DNA of 64,000 nucleotides, from contig JAJOHG010000072.1 of assembly GCA_021029095.1 (NCBI GenBank), positions 62,001 to 126,000 of the forward strand. The letters are read 5' to 3'. Origin of the DNA: Phellopilus nigrolimitatus (taxonomy: Eukaryota > Basidiomycota > Agaricomycetes > Hymenochaetales > Hymenochaetaceae). Made by a program: the position numbers and the translations under genes. The notes beneath the pieces were generated by a model, which made no database searches, was not told the origin of the DNA, and worked only from the letters and a program-made list of their open reading frames with translations. Shown piece by piece: positions 20,255 through 30,856 of the stretch (the first letter of the stretch is position 1; each line of letters opens with the position of its first letter).

Positions 20255-21575
20255 CTACGTGTCCTCGTCCATAGGTGTCTCCGATGCTTGAGCCGCGTCA
20301 TTCCTAGCCGTATTCTTCTTCGCACGCGGCCCTCTCTTCTGTCCCTTATCGCTGCGCGTCTTGTGAGCCCTGGCCTCTCCTCCAGGCCTTTTGCTGAGCT
20401 CTTCCTCCGTGAGTCTTATCCAAGAGATTAGATTGTCGGAGAACGTGTCGGAAATAGTTTGGAGTTGCTTGAGAGGAAGGTTGTCGATGGGGCCGATAGG
20501 TTGGACTGGCCAGCCGACGAGCTCGATACCGTACTTTTGGACAATATCTTTATCATAATTTAACCATGACATCTCGGCCTCTGCGTCTCCAGATGCTCTA
20601 CCTAATGTTATAATAAGTACCGGGAGTTGCGATCAGTTAGGAAAGAAATACTTACGAAGCGACATGCGCATGGAGTTCCAAATGGACCGCTTGAGGATAG
20701 TTTTACGACCGTTCTCCTTTTGTGCGACACCGGCGAGGCCAGATACAGAGTATGCTTCGTAGCGTAGGACAAAGTCATCCCAGACAATACCCAAACAAAC
20801 CTCGACGAACTTCTTTGAGATGGCGTCGACGCAGTAGCTCGGCCTGACGGACTGGCCGGGTCTCCGCCTGACGGTCACTCGCATGGACGAGACTTCAGAA
20901 CGTGAGGCGAGTGCAATAATCTAAAAAGAGAATTTACTTGTCAAGAATATATATTGTGAAAGAGAATAGTCTCATACCTCGGAATCTACTCGATCCATGG
21001 TCATACGTGCGTCTCTCGCCTGCGCTTTAGGCTGGCTTCGGCTGCCCTTGTTCTTCGTCTGGCGGTAAAGGAGGACGGCGGCTTTCATATCTTCGATTTC
21101 CTGTTCGTTACGCTTGTCCCTGGAAAATGTATCCCAATCCACGGATCGAGCAACCTCCTGAAGCTCACTAAGGCGCTTTTTTTGCCCCTCTGGAAGATCT
21201 GTTTGATTTGTCAGGATGCCGTGTGCGTGAATGAAAATAATGGAATTTCGTACCTGGGTTTATCTCCAAGCTCTTGATGTGGAGGAACGCGTTATATTTG
21301 TTTGGCTCACGCTGAAAGCCGTACTTTGACAACCGCTGCAGACGCCTTCGCGCAGCGGGCTTCTTCATTCCTAATTCCGCAAGTTTCTCGACATAGTCCT
21401 CGCCTAATGCCCAATACATCTCGCAGACCTTCTGGATCTTCGAGGCCTTCTCCGCGCTCCTTTTTGCGATCTCGTACCTCTGTGCGGCAGTAAGGTTGTT
21501 GGCGCGTCGCCGTCTCCGATCCTTCACGAGACGTCGTGACACGCGGTCTGCGTACGTCTTCAGGTTGTACTTCAT
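20255..21575 (-). CDS. KDZ-cargo protein A, unknown function
   Basis: Four exons on the minus strand: 21254-21575, 20978-21198, 20656-20920 and 20255-20601, with GT..AG introns of 54-57 bp; together 385 codons including the stop (384 aa). The start is ATG 21575 (MKYNLKTYADRVSRR). The N-terminus is basic (KDRRRRRANNLTAAQRYEIAK) with a helical look; the middle contains RMTMDRVDSEIIALASRSEV and a conserved-looking block PSYCVDAISKKFVEVCLGIV. The C-terminus is Lys/Arg-rich (KTRSDKGQKRGPRAKKNT), suggesting a nuclear protein. I recognise no family. It is intact, unlike the transposase gene of the same element, and lies just inside the left terminal repeat. A structural or accessory transposition role is possible but only inferred from position. 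Confidence 0.75.
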
Positions 21576-22204
21576 GATGGAATTACAAAACAGCAATCAT
21601 TGAATGAGATAGAGAAAGCAGGCGGACCGACCGTAGACAGGCAGACAATGGTAGTAACCAAGAAAAAAAGTTGAACGCTGACAGCTCAACCTTTTTTTCG
21701 CTTATTTGCTGCTCCCACGACGACGGTGATGTAAATCGCTAAGAATCGCTAAGCAATGTTTTTTTTTTTCTCTCCCTACCCAGTAAACATGATATTTACA
21801 AAGTACTTGAGAAGCTATGGGAATTGAAAGACTAAGAAGTACCGCCATACAGAGAGTAGTACAAAAAAAAAACGCAGCTATGCCAGAAACCCCATCACCA
21901 AGATGACAACTGAGAAGCCTGCCGGTACGTCTCATCAGCGTGCATTTTGCTGTCGACGCAAACCAGGAACTGCATTTAGGGATGGCGTAAGTACATACTT
22001 GAGGTGATCGTAAAAGGAGATGATTAAACGCTTACCCTTTTTTTTTTACTCCCAGAGCCTCCTCTTTCCTTTATCTTTTTTCGATCGCGCCCGAGGCTCA
22101 TCTTCGTCCTGGAATCGTTCCGCCGAGTCATCCAAGTAATTTGCTTGCGAATTCGATGAGACTGAGCCGTGGGCCCTTGGACGAGAAGGCGAGGACGGGT
22201 TGTA

Positions 22205-23425
22205 CAGTCACATGCCAAAAGTTTATGCCGGGTGTGACATCCATGTAACTCTCGAAAAGTTTTTGCTCCATTACTCCACAACCACAAAATATATTGCCAA
22301 TCTAATACTTGGTGGATCCTCCTCTGACCTCCAGTACCTGCTCCATGTGTTTAGGCATGCTAGAAATAAGAGAATTGATTATTTTAATGACAATCTTCTT
22401 ACACTCCTTCAAAAGTGCCCTCTTTAATTCCTCCTTGTTCTGAGGGGTTTCTAGTCTTTTCTGATTGCAATTTTTGTCAGATACGGAAGATGTCCAATGG
22501 GGTTCATATCTAGTGATTGAGCCAGGAGGGGAAATGGCTTCAGGAAATTGCTGTCCTTGATTATTTCTGCTGCATTGAATTTGTGAATTGGTGCCCCATC
22601 TTCCATGACCTTTACAACCCATCTCTTCTCATAAAATGCCAAATAAATGCCCCAGAGGGATCCTGTTATGATCAATTCCACATAAGCATTGCTCTTTTGC
22701 CTAACCTTGGGCATAAAAATGAGTGGGCCTTCTTTTTATATGCAATGCACCCTCAAATCATAACATTTGACCTTCCTAGCTGCCAGGCACTTCTTTTCAA
22801 ATTCCTATTTGAAGTCGTTCCATACTTAAGGGGTCCTTGAGCTATTCCAAAGCTTTGCTGGTGATTTGTCTGTCTGGGTGACTCTGTGCTGTTCCTCCTT
22901 TCCATGGGGTATCATTGTGGTTCCTCATGCAAGCCATTTCTTCTTGTGCTTATCAATAAAGGAGTAATTTTTTGCATGAATAGTGTGAATAAATTCCTAA
23001 GTGACAGTTTGAAACACTCTGGGCAGCCCTGGGGGCTGCTGGGGAGGAGAGGCTGATGTTGGAAGTATGGGTGTCATCAACCAGTGTTTAGCATCTGTTG
23101 CCATCAAATGACCACTGAAAATTATGCAAACCTCTGTTCTTGATTTTGTTCAGACATCCACTCCTGGGTATGTTATTGACGTGGCCTCAATTTTGGTAGT
23201 TCCAGAGAACCTGACAGACAGTCAAATCAGAGCACTGGATGGTATAGCAATTTGAGACCAATCTAGATAAGAACTGGATGAAATAACTATGGAATTACAT
23301 TCAGCTGGAGTAAGGTATCACTCTCCAAGTTATTTGGACACAATTGAATCAGTGGTTTTTGTGGTATGAGGCAAAGTTGTTGAAATGTGACGTGACAACC
23401 GGCATAAACTTTTGGCATGTGACTG
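22205..23425 (-). mobile_element. Tc1/mariner-type element, copy 1 (1221 bp)
   Basis: The termini are CAGTCACATGCCAAAAG and its complement, with the inverted repeat continuing through GTTTATGCCGG. It is flanked by TA on both sides (22203-22204 and 23426-23427). Minus-strand frames retain pieces of a Tc1-type transposase C-terminus (SLDMNPI, then NKEELKRALLKECKK near 22400) but in broken frames. A second copy lies at 32590-33762. Confidence 0.9.
22302..22714 (-). pseudogene. Tc1/mariner transposase remnant (copy 1)
   Basis: Two overlapping minus-strand frames encode GSLWGIYLAFYEKRWVVKVM and LLAQSLDMNPIGHLPYL, then PQNKEELKRALLKECKK, matching the part around the second catalytic Asp and the last acidic residue region of Tc1-like transposases. 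Frame changes between them, and absence of the N-terminal DNA-binding part, mark it as dead. Confidence 0.75.
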
Positions 23426-24955
23426 TACGCCGGTTGCGAAGCCTGGTAGCTGTAGCGAGGACTTCCTTGCGGAGGTGGACTGTACGGCTGCGGGGATGGG
23501 ATGGCGAATTGAGGGGGGAACTGCGTGTGGGTCTGCAAAGCGGGCTGCGAAGCGGGCTGCCCGGGGACAAGGATATAGTAAGGTTCTTGAGTCGGCGACT
23601 GAACCGGCTGATTGGCAAGGTACGGACCCCACGAGGGATAGGAAGGCGGCGGCATCGCGGGGACTACATGACTGGATGGGTCAAGCAGCCTGACCGGGTG
23701 GGAGCCCACAGGTTTGGGGGTTGGCGACATTTCTGTGAACTCAAGGTTTCTCATAGCTCTCCCGAGCGCGGCGTCAGAGTAGCCGGACAATGAAGGTGAC
23801 AAGCCGCCTATTTTTTTCGGGGACTCAGACTGAGTCCCTTGCGAAGACTTCGTCCTCGCGGGGGACGAAGCCTGAGTCCTGCTTTGAGACGCCTTCACAA
23901 CTGCGCGCGGAGCAGCCAATTGTCTATTGGCGGCTCCTGATAATGCGGGTGATGTGGGTTCCGCGAGTTCTGAAGGTGGATCGTACGTTGCGAAAGCATT
24001 TGACTGTCAAGGAGGGAAAAAAAGGCTTGTCAGTTTATCTATAGCAATGTGAGTCGGAGAGAAAGAAAACTCACAACCATAATAGTATTCGACCAATCCC
24101 GACGCACCTTCGCTGCGTTTGCGAAGCTGCATAGGGTCAACGACATCTTGCGAAAACAGTCTTCGAAAATAATATCGAGCGCGAGGCGCTCCTTGTGCAT
24201 GCGATCCGTCCGGATGAGCGAGAGAGCATTGCGGAGGGCTACCTCCGCATCCTGCCCTGGCTTCGTCAGGTCTGGGAGCATGTCGACATCGAAGTTGATG
24301 ACGAGAAAATGACGGTCTTCTTCGTCCGCGGCTAAATTAATCTAGAAGCGAGTCAAGTAAATACGCATAAAATGACAGATAATTGACTTACCAGACCCTT
24401 GAGGAGTTTGTCCACCATTTTTTCGTGAATCAAGCGCAGCGGCTTTTTCTGCGTGTAGCCTGGGTGTAGTTTGTCACGGAAGGCCCTTTGCGAACTGTCA
24501 TCGATGCGCGACGAATGCGCGAGGATCAGGTCAAACATTTTGACCTTTTCCTCGTTCGTCCAGTCCCTTTCCGGCTTGTGTATGCACCATTCGGCCTCAT
24601 TCGGATACTTGTCGCCGTTCTTTGCTTTCTTCATGCCCATGTGTGCGTTGGGGTTGATATCCCAGGCGGTTGTGATTGGTGTCGGTGGAGGCGAAGGAAG
24701 TGGGCGAAAGCATCCCGAACAAGCGTTTTGTTCCTTAGGAGGTCGGCCGCAAGCTTTGCAGTAAAGATTGCGATCGATGTAGCGTCTGCAGGTCGGGCAA
24801 CAGGTGAGCTCAGAGTTGGGCATGATAGCAGATGGACGATGATCAACGTGCCATCAGCAGTGCAGCACTGCTGATCAACATTGATCAGTGCCTATATTAA
24901 GAAATGTGCAAATACAAAGTTTACTTATACGGAACCGGTGGCACAGTGCGATATT

Positions 24956-25075
24956 CGAAAGGGCCGCCTTTTTTTTTATTGGACACTTTATACAGAGAAA
25001 TAAGCCCCGTATCTAGCAGATACGGGGCTTATTTCTCTGTATAAAGTGTCCAATAAAAAAAAGGCCGCCCTTTCG
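24956..25075. repeat. 120-bp foldback (long near-perfect inverted repeat)
   Basis: The arms are perfect for at least 45 bp (24970-25014 against 25018-25062) around the 3-base loop AGC, and extend with slight mismatch out to CGAAAGGG/CCCTTTCG. It lies between the transposase stop (25457) and the start of cargo gene B (24823), both on the minus strand. It could be a tiny foldback element, a transcript-level hairpin or a 3'-end structure. Confidence 0.9.
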
Positions 25076-25456
25076 GCCTTCACATCACTTAAATGTATTG
25101 GAAATCAAAAACTTGAGCACCTCGCGCTCTTGCCTCAAGCCTTTGTGAAAGGTACACCACCTTTCAATGGAGGACAAAGGGACTTTCATGATTCTAAGAT
25201 AGTATGAGTGCAAAAATATTTTTTTCTTGCTTTTTCAAATTTGTTTGAGTGAATAGTTTGCGTCGTCTTCAATTGAGCACACAAGTCAATGTAGATCATA
25301 TGCAACTAGCTATTTCTACATGTCAAAAAGCGAGTTGAAGACTTTCTACAACACAACGTCTGCACAAACACATGAAATCTTTTGTGTTTAGCTAGAAGGC
25401 GATAACGAATGGCAAAAGAATGTAAAATGAGTGCAAAAAAAATCACAAACCGAGGC

Positions 25457-28400
25457 CTAGTCACCCAAAGACAGTACTTGAAATGCAGCCTCTACGTTAT
25501 CATCTAAATTGTCGCCGTCGCCACCCGTGTCCTCCAGCTCGCCTTCTTCCTGAGCAACGCCGCCTTCTGCACAGCAGAAGACGGTGGCAGCATGTACGTC
25601 GCCCAAAAAACCATCAAGTGTAGCAATATCGTAAATTCGTTGTCTATGTACTTTGTTCAGTGCCATTTCGATTTTCTGGCGCTTCTTCAACTGATGAGCA
25701 AGCGCAGGGTCCGTCACCTCCAGCATGGTTGCAGCGTTCGCGAGGCGCTTCTCCTTATCTCCAATGTATGCCATTAACCGCGTGATTTCGACGTTGAGAC
25801 GAAGGATTTCTTCGCGCGAGCGCTCCAGTTTGTAGTACACAGTGGCCGCCTCACGTTCCGCCGAACGAGCCCAGGGCTTTTCCTGAAGGTCATGACGGCT
25901 GTCTCGGAGAAGGTCGAATTCAGCAATAAAAATGTAGTCAAGCACTACCTTCATTTCGAGAGGTTTCCGGGGGGGCCTCAAAGCAGCGGCCGCGCGGTTG
26001 TACTTGCCTACTGCATTCCGAATTGCACCCGATCTTGCCTTCATTCTTTTGGATAATTGCGTGCGCAAATTACAGCCTATCAACATAATATATAGCATTT
26101 TTTTGATGAGATTTAATGACTTCTTACATGTGCCTGCACGGCCCATCTTGGAAAGTTCGAACAGCCGTGCGATGACGAGGCCCTCGAGATGATCGACGGC
26201 CCGTCGGTAGTCGTGCTCGGCGAGCGTGATATCTGCCGCCTTCCACTCCTCGCAGTCTTCTGTCCATCGCAGTTGAACACCTAATTTTGCTTCGTAATCT
26301 TCAGCTTCCTTTTGGAAGGTGAGGACTGTCTCTAGTCCTTGCGAGCGAGCGCGTTCGATTGATTTTGTTGCCGACGACTCCTGACTGTAATTGTACGTGT
26401 TGCGGATAATCTCATTGCTTGTCCTCATCCACATGTGTTTGGTATTCTCGTAGGACAAACTGCGAAAGGTGTTTAGTTTTTGTATCCGTTAGAATATGAA
26501 TTGATCGTAAATGTAGAGCTCACACTGCAGCCGACAAGCGTTTGAGCGTTTTGACATACTGCATTGCGAGGACGTCGAATTCTTGCGGCTTGCTCAAGCT
26601 TTGCAAGTACGCATATTCCTCCGCATGCCATTGCTTGAAAATCGCCGAGTTCTCTATTCCAAGACAACTCTGCGCGCCAGCTAACTCTGAGGAGAGCGTG
26701 TCGATGTTGCGTAAAGCCTGTCGATAGTTATTTAATATGAAACGACCTGTAACAATCATCAGTATGAGCTGTATTTATGAAAATCGACGAGTACTTACTG
26801 ATCTCGGCTTTTTTGTCTGCATTCCACCTCGCGAAGTGCAGGAGGAGAGCTTGACGGCGATGGAACTTTGATGCGTGTCTTGTGCACGTTGCAACGCGAT
26901 TGGACTCCGAAAAAACACGCTCGCATGTCTCAAAATCTTCGAGGCCGACTCCTTTAGTGTAGAGTGGATGCCATCGGAGCTGGCACAGTCGACAGTGCGC
27001 ATACCCATGGAAAGCATTGACACATAGACTGAGATTGTTTTCGCGTACTTTGGGGCCGACGAGCGGAGTGCTGTTTGCTGTTGCTGAGAATTCGCATCCT
27101 ACGTCGGATGCATTCATTATGTCCTTTCCGAACACGTCTACAAGCCGATTTACCATTGCGAGAGGGTATTTCCAGCTATGGAAAGACACTTAAGAGAACA
27201 TACAACAGAGTATTAATAATATAGACCTACAGCTCGCCGCTCTGAATCATATCACATATAAGCAAAACAACCCCATGCCTGCACGTAGTAATAAAGATAC
27301 CCGTCTCATCAAAGATGCCCCACATCTTTTTTTTGGAGTCATCGGACATATTTTTCCACCGGGGGACACACGGAGAAGCTTCATTCGCGCCTGGAACCGA
27401 TACACCAGTTGATGCGGCAGTCTGCGCTGTCGAAGACGGTGTGGCCGTCGGAGTCGAAGTGAGCGAGGTTGTCAGTTGCGAGCTGGTCGGCGCAGTAGCT
27501 GTTGTGCTCTCGTCCACGTGACTAGAGCTCTGAAGGTCCGAGGCCATTGAACACGTCCCTCGACGCTCTTGTGCGCGTAAAGCACGCGCTTGCTCGACCT
27601 CGTCCTTGAATATCTCGACTTCTTCTGCCTCCAGGAACATGTGCGAGCCCCTTCCCCGACCGTCGGGCCTTTCGACACAGATATTTACATCCTCATCGAC
27701 CGTCCTAGTGCGACGGACACGTTTCATCGATTCGTTGCCGTCCATGCACGTTAGCATGGAGTACTTCAGGTGTGGTTCTCCGTCCACCCGGTACACGCAA
27801 GCTGGACACGCATCCTGATACTTCGAGATTATTGTTTCGCATAGAAACCCATTGAGTCGACTGTCGACAGTATGTATTATTTCAATATAAACGTCGTATG
27901 CAGAGGAGAACGCTCCCCTCATTGAGCGCTTGTATGGCTCCTAAACACAAATGATCGCACGTTAGTTTCAGAGAGGAACAAAGAAGAAGAAAAAGCACAC
28001 CTTGTGCAAATCGCACAAGGCGCGCACAAAAGCCTGTATACTGAGGGATGCACATCGAGAATTCAGGACTCAGAAATATTCGAGTACTCGTATCGAGAAG
28101 GCGAGGCTAGGATGGTTCGGCGCCGTCGCGATATAGCCGTAGCGCGCAAGTGTTTCAGTAAATCCGATATCCTGAATCAGCGGGAAAGACCGCTCTTCGC
28201 GACCTATCTTTACTGTAAGATGAGGCTAGCTGTGGGTGCCCAAATTGCCACATACCTTCCATGTCCATGACGAGGATTGGAGCATGTAGTCCGGGAGCAT
28301 CGGCCTCATCTGGTGGGCCGTCCATGTCGTACTGAAGGATGGCCTCAACGAGTTTCGGCATCAGCATCTTCCAGTATTCATTCTGCAGCTGCACGCGTGT

Positions 28401-28815
28401 CCGTTCGTAGTTAAAGTTCCTGTTTTCCGGCCTGCAACACAGATCAATACATCCCAAGCTTGACTTCGGGTCATGTCTCACCTTCGTATTCCCAGAATTT
28501 TATTCAAGTCCGCCTCAGAAAATGTCCCGTCCTCAGTAGACTCAACCCACTCGTCCGATTGTCCCGCCTGCCTGTCATTCTCCCCTCCACCTTCTTCTCC
28601 GTCTTGCCCAAGGAAAATGTCGACGTCCATCGGCGTTGAGCTGTCATCCATTGCAGCGCCGAGAGCCGTCCATTCTTTTCGACGGACGTTTGCGCGAATG
28701 TCTGCCTCCTTCTGTGATGAATTAGCGAGATGGACGCGAGTCTTCGCGCTGGCGATACCGCGATCATCCCAGTCGACATGTTTCTAGACAGTCCGGATTT
28801 GAGGCGACGACGCAT
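25457..28815 (-). pseudogene. KDZ transposase, with frameshifts and a premature stop
   Basis: Exons on the minus strand: 28482-28815, 28256-28431, 28001-28212, 27231-27940, 26799-27175, 26524-26746, 26128-26459 and 25457-26076, with GT..AG introns of 43-64 bp. Family blocks: KTRVHLANSSQKEADIRANV, NEYWKMLMPKLVEAI, ERSFPADSGYRIY, LTCMDGNESMKRV, DETGIFITTCRHG, KYPLAMVNRLVDVFGKD, SDVGCEF, FHGYAHCRLCQLRWHPLYTK, GLEDFETCERVFSESN, and a long helical C-terminus. The DDE-type acidic residues are probably those in CMDGN, SDVGC and GLEDFETCE. Three lesions: a frame change soon after ATG 28815 (MRRRLKSGLSR), a two-base loss after GYRIY near 28155, and an in-frame TGA where the family has Arg-Val-Leu (near 28080). 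The catalytic half is otherwise intact. The remaining acidic C-terminus ends LSLGD. Confidence 0.85.
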
Positions 28816-28968
28816 TAGATTTCACAAAAGTATGAGGACGAGCCGGCACAATGGGAGTGTGTGTGTGTGTGTGTGCAGCATGCGTGCAGCGTGTATGTCT
28901 GTAGTGCCGAGGCGCGCTCACATGACCGTGGTGACTTTGCTGAGCAGACTAACAATGTATTTCTGAAC

Positions 28969-29571
28969 TTCGTGTAATGTATTTGAGAATCGAATTATTA
29001 GTCTAGAATACACTCTAAAATCTAAGTACAATGCAAAAAGAACGGAGGGAAGCGGTGGAGAAATGAGGGAGATAGTCATGCTTGTCGTGCGGCACGACGA
29101 GCACGACCGTGTCACGGGCGGTGGAGGTTGCCAGCGGCACGTGTTGAAAAAATGGGTTATTAGTCTGAGATCTACTCTAAAATATATGTACAATGCAAAA
29201 AAAACGAAGGCAAACGGTGAGGAATTGAGTGAGATAGTCGTGCTCATCGTGCGGCACGATGAGCACGACTATCTCGGTGTCGCGGGCGGCGGGGGAAGCC
29301 GGCGGCGAGTGTTGATGGCGACGGGAAGTCGCGTGGATCACCGGCGCGGGCATCGCCGGCGATCCGCGCAAGGTGGCGCGGGCATCGGCGATGATGACTA
29401 GCCGGTCTCCGGCGGCAACCTTAAGGCAACGTCAGGGTACTAAGCTCCCCAGCAATTATTTGCAGTATTATTCGCAGTACGGACGCTTGGGTGCTATAGG
29501 AGCTAACTAGAGGCGAGTACTGGCCCCACACACGTCTCTAATTAGATAAGGTGGGCGTAGGGTCACAGGTG
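28969..29571 (-). repeat. Right terminal inverted repeat of the KDZ element
   Basis: 603 bp that reads, in reverse complement, as the left repeat without the hAT insertion. Only rare single-base differences were seen (for example ACGACAAGC here against ACGACGAGC on the left). Both internal hairpin units are uninterrupted here. The start of the transposase gene (28815) lies about 150 bp inside the repeat. A (GT)n run occurs just inside, near 28857-28873. Confidence 0.93.
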
Positions 29572-30303
29572 GGCGCATTGAACTCATAGCCAAATTCAGA
29601 GAACAAGTTGCGCAACCACATAATCTCCTGACCACCCTGGACAGCAGAGATGTATTCCGCTTCAGTGGTGGAGAGAGTGACAATAGTCTGAAGTCGACTA
29701 GCCCAGCTGATAGCACCAGTTCCCATCTTAACCACCAGGCCGCTTGTAGAGCGCCTGTCATCCTCATCCCCTCCATGGTCCGCGTCAGTGAATGTGGTGA
29801 ACAATTCAGACAAATTCTTGTCAGGCGCATAAGTCAACTTCATGTCTTTGGTACCCTGAAGGTAACGACACAATGCTTTGCAGCCTTCCAGTGAGCAGGA
29901 CCAGGATTAGAACTGAAGCGCGCAAGAAGTCCAACCGCATAGGAGATGTCAGGACGCGTTGCCACAGCCAGATACATGAGTGCACCAATCAGCTGCCTGT
30001 AGGGGACAGTCTTCATGAATGTGATCTCTTCTGGAGTGAGGGGACCCATGGACTTGCTGAGACGATGGCCTTCTGGCAATGGAGTAGAAACCTCACCGCA
30101 TCCAGCCATTTCAAAGCGCTCAAGTAAGTCAGTGATGTACTGGCGCTGAGATAGGGATAGGGATCGGATTGAGCGGTCTCTCTCAATATGGACACCAAGC
30201 AGGAAGGAGGTAGGGCCGAGGTCGCGCAGTTTGAAGTGCTTTTCAAGTTCGCGCTTGACAAACAAGAATTGCTCCTTTGACTTTGCAGCAATAGTCATGT
30301 CAT
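29572..30303 (-). pseudogene. Reverse transcriptase/RNase H piece of copia copy C (right of the KDZ insertion)
   Basis: Minus-strand frames encode MTIAAKSKEQFLFVKRELE, the connection region, and RNase H (FTTFTDADHGGDEDD, TLSTTEAEYIS). A one-base deletion near 29872 relative to copy A (ACAATGC where copy A has ACAAGTGC) shifts the frame inside KHLCRYLQGTKD, so this copy is dead independently of its truncation at 30303. Confidence 0.88.
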
Positions 30304-30856
30304 TACGAGCCCTGACTTTAGGAAGGATCGTCCTACTAACTGGTCATTATCTTTGTGCTTGCATATATTTGGTCCCAGCTGGTGGCAATACAAAAAGTGT
30401 ACAAAATTTGCGTTACCCGAGTGTACTTTGGTATCGGCGCCCGTGCCACAACCACTACAAAACTCAAACTTGTTACCAAATTAGGAAAATCCCCCATGCT
30501 CAGCACCATTCTCATTTGTATTTTCAGCATAGTAATTCTTCTACTGCACATAAAAACATGATTTCTTTTGCGTTCTCAAGCGCCTCACAATACCTACACG
30601 ATTATGTAACATAGTAGATGGGTTTGGGGGCTGAAAAATAACCCCTGAGACGATTTGTCCTGAACTTATCCATCCTGCAGACTTTCCAGACTGTATGCAC
30701 CAGATTCCGAAAAATCCAAGCCGGTACACTTCTGTGCGGATGGTACTGTCTGAAAGGTCTACTTCAGGCCTTCCAGATGGTGTATCTATCTTTCCCATCC
30801 GTTTGGTATTCAGCTCAGAATTCAATTTTCAAAACCCTGTCAAATCAGCATTTTGT
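30304..30856 (+). mobile_element. Helitron-like repeat, copy 2 (terminal part)
   Basis: Starts TACGAGCCCTGACTTTAGG directly after copia copy C. It matches 31662-32213 almost base for base and the reverse complement of 11683-12142 for about 460 bp. The opposite terminus (CACTACCCAAGT) is not found before copy 3 begins, so this copy is incomplete or continues beyond the unrelated-looking 30857-31661 stretch. Confidence 0.75.

Larger units (their letters stand above)
22046..24823 (-). pseudogene. KDZ-cargo protein B with N-terminal zinc-ribbon-like motif, interrupted by a Tc1 element
   Basis: Exons on the minus strand are 24392-24823, 24075-24341, and a third that runs 24003-23426, is broken by a Tc1/mariner element, and resumes at 22204-22046. 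Taking out the Tc1 element with one TA restores the frame to a TAA stop at 22046. The start is ATG 24823. The N-terminus has paired cysteines, CCPTC...YCKAC and CSGCF, suggesting zinc binding. The next region (DWTNEEKVKMFDLILAHSSR, then LALDIIFEDCFRKMSLTLCS) looks helical. The third exon is Ser/Pro/Gln-rich and ends in a basic tail (ARSKKDKGKRRLWE). No family is recognised. As it stands the Tc1 insertion changes the C-terminus, so the gene is at least altered. Confidence 0.7.
18566..29571 (-). mobile_element. 11-kb KDZ (Kyakuja-Dileera-Zisupton) superfamily DNA transposon
   Basis: The element starts CACCTGTGACCCTACG and ends with the reverse complement CGTAGGGTCACAGGTG. It has near-identical 603-bp terminal inverted repeats, a perfect 8-bp target duplication (GGCGCATT), and three genes all on the minus strand: a KDZ transposase at its right side and two cargo genes of unknown function. 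An 8-bp target duplication and this transposase type fit the KDZ superfamily described from mushrooms. Its own length is about 8.9 kb once a hAT-like element (18975-19890) and a Tc1/mariner element (22205-23425) are discounted. It inserted into the RNase H region of copia copy C. No TET/JBP dioxygenase gene, a known KDZ companion in basidiomycetes, is seen in the cargo. Confidence 0.93.
18019..30303 (-). mobile_element. Copia copy C on the minus strand, interrupted by the KDZ transposon and truncated
   Basis: The left end is a 279-bp reverse-strand LTR (18019-18297) directly followed by the polypurine tract (read as CTCCCCCCTGAT). Pol sequence then reads leftwards in two pieces, 18298-18565 and 29572-30303, which abut exactly in the copia sequence once the KDZ element and one copy of its 8-bp target duplication are removed. 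The copy ends at 30303, just past the YVDD region, against a Helitron-like repeat, so its 5' half and 5' LTR are gone. It inserted into copia copy B at 18018/18019; the matching right half of copy B is not in the window, so its target duplication cannot be checked. Confidence 0.9.

Noticed and set aside
24970..25062. Bacterial-style intrinsic terminator or CRISPR repeat
   Set aside because: The hairpin superficially resembles a terminator with T/A runs, but the context is a eukaryotic transposon and there is a single palindrome with no spacer array.
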